The position numbers and the translations under genes were made by a program. A DNA stretch of 64,000 nucleotides from Macrostomum hystrix (Eukaryota > Platyhelminthes > Macrostomidae). Below are positions 55,601 to 62,881 of the stretch, piece by piece; position 1 is the first letter of the stretch; each line of letters begins with the position of its first letter. Location: positions 7,993,001 through 8,057,000 of the forward strand of contig CATNEN010000001.1 in the NCBI GenBank assembly GCA_950097015.1. Direction: 5' to 3'. Under the pieces are notes generated by a model that worked only from the letters and a program-made list of their open reading frames with translations, made no database searches and was not told the DNA's origin.

Positions 55601-57085
55601 ACTGATTTCTATCAGCCTTGCGCCCCGGCTTGGTCTGCTCTGTGCGTGTGCGGGCCTGGGGTGAGAGGCACTCCGGCTGCCGCCCCCTTCCCCGCTTGGC
55701 TTGCTGCTGCGTGTGTGAGGTGCCTGCTCAGGGGAGGCGGCGCGATGGGCGGCTCTCGCCTAGTTCGCCGGCCTGGGGCATGCCGTTCCTGTGTTTGTGC
55801 GTCAAGTGCCCCAGGCCCCCCTGCAAAGTAAGTAATGGCAGGGAGAGTCCTGTTCTTCAAACCTTTTTATAGTAAACAAAAAGTGTACAGATAATAGATG
55901 TCTATATATGGCAACGAGGACGACTATTTCGCGTTCCTAAAATGCGTCTAACACTAAATTTTTGCGCACTCGTGCAAGGCGTTAACAACACTCTGAAGTT
56001 AGTGTCCCTCATACTGTCGAGTGCAATTTAGGAGGCAGCTTCAAAAGCCAAATGCAAAAGGAAAACTAAAGAAATCACAAGGTTACAAGGTAACTCACCT
56101 GTTACCGCACGAAGCAACTGGCTTTTTGAACTATGTATCACACGACACACATGCGTGCAGAAATGTGTCAAATATTTATCACGCAGACTCGAGCTCCGGC
56201 AGAAGCGGCTCGATCCAGCATGCCCTCATCAACCTCACTGGCTGCTACCGCATCGAGGTCGTCGGTGCCTGTGGCGGCAACAATAACGTTCTCGGCTTCC
56301 GAGGAGGCAGAGGAGCTCTGGCTGCAGCCAGCTTCGTCCTGACGGCTGGCACCTGGCTGGCAATTGCTGTGGGACAGGCTGGAGTTTCTGTTGACAACCA
56401 AGACGCTGGAGCTGGCGGTGGCGGAGGCAGCTTCGTGTACAGGAAGAACGACAGTCGGCTGCTGATTGCGGCTGGTGGGGGCGGAGGCGCCTCTTCGTTC
56501 ATGGCGGGTGAGTTGCGAATGAAATACTGAAAGATCTCGCGTCAGTAATCGAATGCACCATTGCTGGCAGGAAAGCATGGAAACGCGGGTGTGAACGGCA
56601 GTGACTCACAGGGCAAGAGCTCCTACAATGTGGGTCACGGTGGAGCAAATGGCAACCCTGGAACAAATGATCCGACTATTTACGACACCGAAAACAACCA
56701 CGGAGGCTGTGGTGCTGGCTGGTTGGGCGGCCCTCGCATTGCCATCAGAAGCTCGCTGTGTGGCGAAGGAGGAGGCGGTCTGACCGACGGATGGGTTGGC
56801 GGCCTCGCTGGCAGGGAGACATCCGTTCTCGGCTCGAGCGGCGGCGATGGCGGTTTCGGCGGAGGAGGCGGTGGCGGAGCTGCCGCGAGTTACGGAGCGG
56901 CCGGAGGAGGCGGAGGCTTCAGCGGAGGCGGCGCCGGAATGGGTGGCAGCAACGCCGGAGGTGGCGGCGGCTCGTTCTGCGGCGGCAGCGGCTGCGTCTC
57001 CGTCATCGGGGGCGGCAACGCGGGCAGCGAGCACGGCCGTTTGACGCTGAAGCTGCTGGCTCCTCTGGCTGACAGCTGCGGATGA
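52675..57085 (+). CDS. Secreted PAN-like + ALK/LTK-type glycine-rich domain protein, gene C
   Basis: Exons 52675-52726, 52852-53193, 56187-56507 and 56571-57085 give 409 aa, with phase 1 at all junctions and the same architecture as gene B. Exon 1 is a signal peptide (MPAKLLSIAVLFCGLAEG). Exon 2 has the Cys module (SDCVTMCHVRRCVVAIFTA, CQLVSVNDASKEIG, THVRRLLG). Exons 3-4 hold the glycine-rich domain (TGCYRIEVVGACGG, GGRGALAAASFVLTAGTW, AVGQAG, GGGGGSFVYRKN, LLIAAGGGGG, HGGCGAGWLGG, GGGGGSFCGGSGC), ending APLADSCG. Intron 2 is 2993 bp and packed with transposon debris (322 bp in gene B), yet splice sites and frames are intact. It could be misread as two genes; phase and paralogue structure argue for one. 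Confidence 0.85.
53359..53769 (-). pseudogene. Crypton-type tyrosine recombinase fragment
   Basis: A 136-codon minus-strand frame ends with a segment typical of DUF3504/Crypton tyrosine recombinases: LFLLEPKTSRW, WYCASQATGFDTIATMMTKL, then SEVAGLSKRYTAHCVRPTVI and KELSDAGYS. The H-x-x-R of the catalytic core (HCVR) is present. The N-terminal half and the final GH...Y motif are missing, so it is a remnant or an exon of a domesticated gene. It sits in intron 2 of GRD gene C, antisense to it. Confidence 0.65.
53796..53956. repeat. Two 74-bp direct repeats with internal inverted repeat
   Basis: Units at 53796-53869 and 53883-53956 (87 bp apart) share GCAGCCAGCGCG, TACGCTGAGTACACCGCGCT and TTAACTGGCTGA. 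Inside each, GCCAGCGCG pairs with CGCGCTGGC. They begin 27 bp past the Crypton-like frame and may be part of the same element. Confidence 0.8.
54457..54705 (+). pseudogene. LINE ORF2 C-terminal zinc-knuckle remnant
   Basis: Frame from 54457 to TGA 54705 reads YLTGHGCYARHCFLRGDLRS, then ELCPFCNLENEDALHFVCHC, then PFFTRERLNYLG. CPxC...H...C followed by a CP-F-R segment is the C-terminal zinc-knuckle motif of many non-LTR retrotransposon pol proteins. An in-frame stop precedes it; the rest of the element is gone or degenerate. It lies in intron 2 of GRD gene C. Confidence 0.65.
55265..55345 (+). mobile_element. tRNA-like repeat head (unassigned)
   Basis: GTCAGCGGCTAACGTCGCTG with CTAGTTCGATTCACC about 30 bp later resembles A- and B-boxes of a Ser/Leu-type tRNA. 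GC-rich sequence follows to about 55860. A tRNA-derived element in gene C intron 2 is likely; the boundaries are unknown. Confidence 0.35.
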
Positions 57086-57924
57086 CGACGAAATTTTGAC
57101 GACAGCTGTCTTGATTGCATTCGCCAGGAGTAACTCAGTTTCGATGCGAAGTGACTTTGGCAAGCACTCAAAAAAATTAAATTACTGAAATACAATTTTA
57201 CAAGCCTTTTATTGTTCCAATTCGCACTGGAGCTGCTATTTTATTTAATTAACTATTTTGCATTTTTTCAAGGCTTTACCTCGCACCCTTGACGAGCAGG
57301 TCGACTATCAGCACTTCAGTCCTTCTACCTGCCAGCGACCGTCGCGTTACACCTCTGGGAAAAGTGCTCACTTTATGTCCCGTTGACTGACTTCGGCCGT
57401 TATCTCCGACATCTCAAACTCCTGGACTCGTAGTTCAACTTATGTCTTCAGTGTAATAATTTATCACGCGGCGGGGGCGGGTGGCAATGAGAGAGGCTCA
57501 GCCAATCAAGCGAGAATCGGGGTTAGAAAACCCGGCTCTCGGCAGGATAAGAGGGCAAGACTCAAAACAGGGACTACGTACAGCTTTGCTGAATCTTCGC
57601 CAGCAAAGTTGTGATCGTGTTTGATTGTATATTTTTGTTGCTAAGTCTGTAATTCAAACAATCGCCATAAAAATCCAGAACACGGGCTAAAATTTTTGAA
57701 TCCAGAACTTTCAGAATCACAAAACGTAGGCGTCGTCGTGATATTCAACTATTCTCGTAGGGGTGTCTGGTGACAGGAACCACAAAAATAAGCACAAATT
57801 TTCTGCTCACAAAAGTTTGCCATGTAACCATGTCAACTGCTATTTTTTTACCTTTTTGTATTGATTTATTGTTAATTTAAACACTTTTGCACCGATATGG
57901 ATTCGTTAAAAATCGTCAAGAGCA
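57086..57924. other. Spacer downstream of GRD gene C
   Basis: Contains presumed 3' UTR. Around 57735 GTCGTCGTGATATTCAACTA resembles the start of dispersed repeat family 3. No exon recognised. Confidence 0.4.
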
Positions 57925-58095
57925 ATGTTATTTGTCCTTGTCACCAGAGTCTTCGACAGGAATCGCTGAATATCTAGACGATGCTGGCTCGTACGGCTTT
58001 GAAAGTCAGTTCATTGTAATGAGCGAATTTTTTTTATTCAAATGGTGGACTTTCACGAAAATTGTTCCTTCGGTTTTGGGAGCTACCCACTGCCT
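57925..58095 (+). repeat. Dispersed repeat family 3, copy 2
   Basis: CACCAGAGTCTTCGACAGGA, TCGCTGAATATCTAGACGAT and GACTTTCACGAAAATTGTTC follow the order of the copy at 4405-4605, with substantial divergence. Confidence 0.6.
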
Positions 58096-58324
58096 TCGAC
58101 CCGAGACTAGAATATAAATATGAAATATTATACATATAAACTGCCCCCATCCTCGAGACTGTCTGCAGTCAGTCAGCAATGGCTGCATGTACTGCAAGTA
58201 AATTCGGTCTCTCTTGCTTTTATTTTATTTTATTTTATTTTACAATAATTATTAATTTCAACTCTTGCATTCACTGAAGTCCCAACTTCCCAACCCCATT
58301 CCATTTCTTCGAGACAAGAGACAA

Positions 58325-58608
58325 GGCTACAACCTTGAGGTTAGAGAGTTAGACTCATGACTTCAAGGTCGGGGGTTCGATTCCCGACTCCGCTGGTACT
58401 AATTACAATTAGCAAGACACTTAACACTGTATTGCTTCAATTCACCCAGCTGTTAAAGGGGTACCAGCAATAACTGGGATAACTGAAGGTGGGTGTGGCG
58501 TCCGCCAGTCCATGGACTGAACGGCTGTACGCAGTCTTCAGATGCGCCGCGCATTAGCTGCGGCTGTGCGGTCGGCTGCACATCTGGCACAATTGGGGCA
58601 GGTGTAAT
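58325..58608 (+). mobile_element. tRNA-derived SINE, family 1
   Basis: tRNA-like head with B-box GGTTCGATTCC in CGGGGGTTCGATTCCCGAC, then CACTTAACACTGTATTGCTT, CAGTCCATGGACTGAACGGC, GCTGCGGCTGTGCGGTCGGC and GCACATCTGGCAC. It matches the inverted copy at 7443-7709 over its length. Confidence 0.88.
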
Positions 58609-60150
58609 CAATTATTGTTATAAATTAGTATTATAATTATCAGTTATTAATTCGAGAAAAGTAACATGGCTATATAAACTTTCATTCATTGCAATTTCTT
58701 GACGGCTCGCCAGTTTTGAGCAGTTTTGACAGGTCAGCGAGTAGCACGCATCGATGGCGAGTTGGATGAAGTCAGAGTGAAGTGAAAGGTTTTCAAAAGG
58801 AAGAAGTTTTGAATATAAAAAGATGAACTTTCGTTGAGGAAGGTGAAGACTAGAGTATTAGGGGTGAATATTGAAACACTGATATGAAATCCTGTTTAGA
58901 AACTCAAGAAATACATACGCAGCAGTATGGGATGCATTTTTAAAAGTCAAATAATCCCTAAACCCAGATAGATCCCCCGAGGAAATCTAGTGCTCCGTTA
59001 TACATAGTGTTGAAGCGCGATGATTAAAAAGTAAATATACGCGGATATGGGAAAGAGATAATGGTGAGTTGGGAAACATAAATAATGGATCAGACATGAG
59101 CTTCAGAAGAAAGCAGGTAAATATCACAGTTTGGTAACACAGGAAGAGCGATAAACCAGTCTTCAATCGACTCTACAAAGCATGATCAAGTTACTGGTAG
59201 CACAACTTCTGTCGGCCTTTTCAATAGGATGCGCGTTCGGTAAGAGGGAGCCTCGAAGGCTCAAACGCTTAAAATCAGGGGAGCCTTCGAAATACAACAG
59301 GCGGAAAAAGCTTGCATTACTATGAGGCAAACAGTTGGAAACAGATACATAGTTGGCCTGCTGCATTTGCTTTTAGCACTGTTTGATTCTGACCGCAATC
59401 TACGGCCAGTATTTCAGATTTTTTGTAGCGAGCTTCTCTTAAAGCCAATTCAAATTTCAGTTGGAAGATTATAAGATTGAGAAGCTTATCTGACAGTCTC
59501 ATTTGACTCTTCAATTATCTATGTGAGCATAGAATCTGAGCATACAATCTGAGCCATCATCGACAACTCCGCGAATACGCATCCGTTTGCAAAGCGACAC
59601 ATCACTATCGATAGAGCTTCCAACCGAGGTTAATCAGCTAAAATTTTAAGTAAAAACATTGTCAATTTGCTTTGTTTTCCTTTAAAAAGCGTCTGATTGC
59701 CTGCATTGAAATATTACAGTGTTTTAGGCTCTCTACGAAAAAATATTTGTCTGTTAAAAAGTCACTGAATTTCGAATTACGCAGCCAGTTATTGAAATAC
59801 CAAACATTTTTTTTGTTTCAATTGTAAGAATTATCCAACACTCCATTTTGTGTAGTAATTAATTTTTCCTTTCTGTGCATTTTTCTTGAAGCATTGGTCA
59901 GAACTTCTTTAGAAACACCTTGATAAAAAAATTTTTAAGCATCTGTTTTTCAAGCGCGCGTAGAGAGCCTTCATTGTACGCCTTGTTTTGTACACTGATA
60001 TCATTTCTCTCTCCCGTTCCTATCCTTTGGTGTACAATCAATTGGGGCTCTCTAGGAAACCAGTTTTTTCTATCGCTAGCCAGTAACTATAGCTCTAATA
60101 AAATATCTTAACAATGTTCTTGTACGTCTATTTGTAAAATCTCTGACCCA
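58609..60150. other. Region upstream of LINE ORF1
   Basis: No exon recognised. Part of it is probably the 5' UTR/promoter of the LINE, whose 5' boundary I cannot place. Confidence 0.4.
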
Positions 60151-62673
60151 ATGAGCTTGACAGTTACTGACGACTCCACCCCCACCGCGCTGAGCGAGAG
60201 CATGGCGACAAGGCAACACAGTGGAGAGCCTCATTTAGTCGAGAGAAAGCACAAATGGATAGCAGTCCAAGTTACAGAGGACGAGTGCGCTAAAGTGGAT
60301 GGCCAGCCGTTTATCTACTGCCGTGATTACCTCGATTCAAATCACACTGTACTATTTGACAAACTATTGCAAACCACTCCATGGGAGTCGCGACGATGCG
60401 TTATAAGAGGAATAGAGCACAATGAACCTCGCAGGACATTTGCTTATGGAAAGCCATACTCCTACTGTGGAGTAGAATGGAAAGAGAACAACAACTGGCC
60501 TGAGGAGCTGCTCCAGATTAAACAGTGCTTGTCAAAAGAATTTAATGTTGACTTCAACAGTGTCCTCCTAAATCTATATCGAGATGGACAAGACTCAATC
60601 CAGCTGCATCAGGATAATGAGAAGTGTCTCGGCATCAACCCAGTCATTGCCAGCCTGTCTCTTGGAGCTGAGAGATGCCTGACTGTTGAGAACACGGACG
60701 AAAAACGGCATTACTCATTAATAATGTCACCAGGCAGCATGCTGGTGATGCAAGGGGACTGTCAGACCAAGTTCAAACATGGAGTCCTAAAGACGAGGGA
60801 AAGCGCACCACGCATCAACGTGACATTTCGCCACATTGTGCCTGAATTAAACGATGTACCAAGCCGCAACGAGCCGACGCCCTCAGAAACGAGTATGGAC
60901 ATTGCAGTAAAGACGCCTGAGCAGATAATCGATGAAAGGAAAAAATCTGAATCGACTGATGCAGCTGACGCCCACTTTGACATCTCATTCCTCAGTCAGC
61001 CTCTTCAAGAAGCCAAGACGCGACTCGGGAAGCGGAAGCAAAAGCTGGCTGACAAAGAATCAGCTGCGTCCGCCGAAGAGACGACCGTGTTAGAAGATGC
61101 GAGCTTTAAGGTCCCGAAGACTAAAAAGTTCCGAAAAAGGAGATCACCCATGAAGGGAGCTGACAAAAGCGATAAAGCCGTACAGACAGAGTTGATTCCA
61201 GTAGATGCAGCAACTAACACAGAGAACAACCTACTGATGGATACAGACTGGAAACGTTTGAAATCTCTCGAGGAAGGAGTCGCAGCGGTTCTCAGTGAAG
61301 TAAAACAACTGAAAAGTAGCTTGTCAATTGATGAGTACATTCAAAAGACTCGCAATGCGCTTCAATCCTTGACCACCGGTCTAATGCATCAATTAGAGGC
61401 AAAAGCCAAAGAAAGTCAAACGGAACTACTGAAAGCGCTAAACATCACAAAATCCGACGTTGTGAACCATCTAAAGCAAACAAGTAGCTCAACTAAGGAT
61501 GCTATCATTAGCGAAGAAAGAGCAGTGAAGGCAGAAGTAATAAAAAGCCAACAAATCAGCCACAGCCTCGAGCAGAAGGTCGGTGAACTGGTCAGTCTGC
61601 AAGCGCTGGCGTTCACTAAGACGCAGAACGAAAGAGCAGGACGGGAAACATATGCTGAGAAGGCCTCGCGCTCAGTGAACCCAACAGCATCTTCAAAAAA
61701 TGTAACGATGGCAGTCAGTGTCAGTAAAAATGCAGAGAACGCATCAGGAGCTGTAGCAAGGGACTCGGAACCAGCTGAGGCAGAAAGCAACAGTTGTACC
61801 AAACAGAAAGTTAAAGAAGGCCTGAAAAAGCATGATATAGTCGTTGTCAGCTCAAAGCTAGGGAAAGCCCTTGACTATCGCAGACTCTTCCCGAATAGTA
61901 CAATTCGAGTTGTCTACTACAACACTCAAGAAAGGCTCATTGAATTACTGCAAGAGCCAAACTTCAGTGCGCAAGAATGTCTGGTAATTGACCTAAACCA
62001 TGAGCCATCAATGGAGGTGGCATATAAAGCTGTCACTGCAATTGACGCTGGGCAAAGGCAACACGGTGCGAATTGCCTGCACCTACTCATCATCCCAGAC
62101 AGTTCGACACGAACAGAACAACTCTTCGAGAAAGAACTGTGTGAGTATGGTGTTAAACATCAGCTTTTAACATTTAACTTTCATGAAATCCACTTCTACG
62201 ACGGTGAACTCAACAGCAGCGGAGCGGACTTTTTGTTTGCGTTAATGTGCAAATGCATTCGAAATCTAAACCTGAAAGTACGGCCGCATCCGGCTAACAC
62301 AGAGAACCAGCGCCAGCAAACAGTGCATCACCGGCATCAACACAGCTACAGAGAGTCACGAGGCGGCGGTGCAACTGGCTACAGGAACTATCGAGCGCAT
62401 AGCAGCTACCCAGTTCGAGATGCCAATTACATCCGTAGCGAAATAGACCACCGCATCAGCACCAACGGCTATTTTGACAGAAGTCGTGCTAGCCGCTATC
62501 GAATCAGCAACGAGTACGACTACAACAAAAGAGACCGCAAAAACTTTATAAGTGGCTATCGCGCCAATATCGAGCCCAGCAACTACCGCAGAAGTAGCTT
62601 TGGATACCGCAACAGATACCAACAAGTTGGTGTCAGGCGCCTCGACGACCGCCAGTTTCGTTGCGTCGACTAG
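60151..62673 (+). CDS. LINE ORF1 protein with N-terminal AlkB-type 2OG-Fe(II) dioxygenase
   Basis: 840 aa, intact, starting MSLTVTDDST. Residues about 35-232 form an AlkB-fold dioxygenase: PRRTFAYGKPYSYCG (93-107), LNLYRDGQDSIQLHQD (140-155) with iron ligands H153 and D155, third ligand H210 in FKHGV, and 2-oxoglutarate-binding R221 and R227 in RINVTFR. This matches the ALKBH2/3 repair group closely, so oxidative demethylation of alkylated DNA or RNA is the likely chemistry. Residues about 280-350 are basic. About 355-490 is helical/coiled-coil, likely for trimer or multimer formation as in other ORF1 proteins. About 570-715 is an alpha/beta region (VVVSS, ECLVIDLNHEP, LLIIPDSS, EIHFYDGELN) that could be an SGNH-like esterase. 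The Arg/Tyr/Ser-rich tail from about 720 suits nucleic-acid binding. Confidence 0.88.
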   Translation: MSLTVTDDSTPTALSESMATRQHSGEPHLVERKHKWIAVQVTEDECAKVDGQPFIYCRDYLDSNHTVLFDKLLQTTPWESRRCVIRGIEHNEPRRTFAYGKPYSYCGVEWKENNNWPEELLQIKQCLSKEFNVDFNSVLLNLYRDGQDSIQLHQDNEKCLGINPVIASLSLGAERCLTVENTDEKRHYSLIMSPGSMLVMQGDCQTKFKHGVLKTRESAPRINVTFRHIVPELNDVPSRNEPTPSETSMDIAVKTPEQIIDERKKSESTDAADAHFDISFLSQPLQEAKTRLGKRKQKLADKESAASAEETTVLEDASFKVPKTKKFRKRRSPMKGADKSDKAVQTELIPVDAATNTENNLLMDTDWKRLKSLEEGVAAVLSEVKQLKSSLSIDEYIQKTRNALQSLTTGLMHQLEAKAKESQTELLKALNITKSDVVNHLKQTSSSTKDAIISEERAVKAEVIKSQQISHSLEQKVGELVSLQALAFTKTQNERAGRETYAEKASRSVNPTASSKNVTMAVSVSKNAENASGAVARDSEPAEAESNSCTKQKVKEGLKKHDIVVVSSKLGKALDYRRLFPNSTIRVVYYNTQERLIELLQEPNFSAQECLVIDLNHEPSMEVAYKAVTAIDAGQRQHGANCLHLLIIPDSSTRTEQLFEKELCEYGVKHQLLTFNFHEIHFYDGELNSSGADFLFALMCKCIRNLNLKVRPHPANTENQRQQTVHHRHQHSYRESRGGGATGYRNYRAHSSYPVRDANYIRSEIDHRISTNGYFDRSRASRYRISNEYDYNKRDRKNFISGYRANIEPSNYRRSSFGYRNRYQQVGVRRLDDRQFRCVD

Positions 62674-62881
62674 GACCGCCTGTCCAAGCCTGTCCGGCAA
62701 CAACTTCAATCGCCGGGGGGGTGGAGGAGTCATTTAGCTGCTCAACTCGGGTCCTCTAACTCCTTTGCCTAATAACTTTCTATTTTTGATACCGTCAATT
62801 CCCATACCGCGCAACAGGTTTTGAAGGTTTTGAACCCGTCGTGACTGACTCTAAGGACTACTACTCCCTCTTTCTACGAGT

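Noticed and set aside
55496-55872. GC-rich open frames on both strands
   Set aside because: Composition-driven, in gene C intron 2, with no domain or splice support.
46207-57163. Ala-, Pro- and Arg-rich frames antisense or out of frame to the GRD exons
   Set aside because: They are shadows of GC-rich glycine codons (GGC/GGA); the Gly frames have splice-phase and paralogue support.
58345-58400. tRNA gene on the plus strand
   Set aside because: Same SINE family 1 head with mismatched stems.
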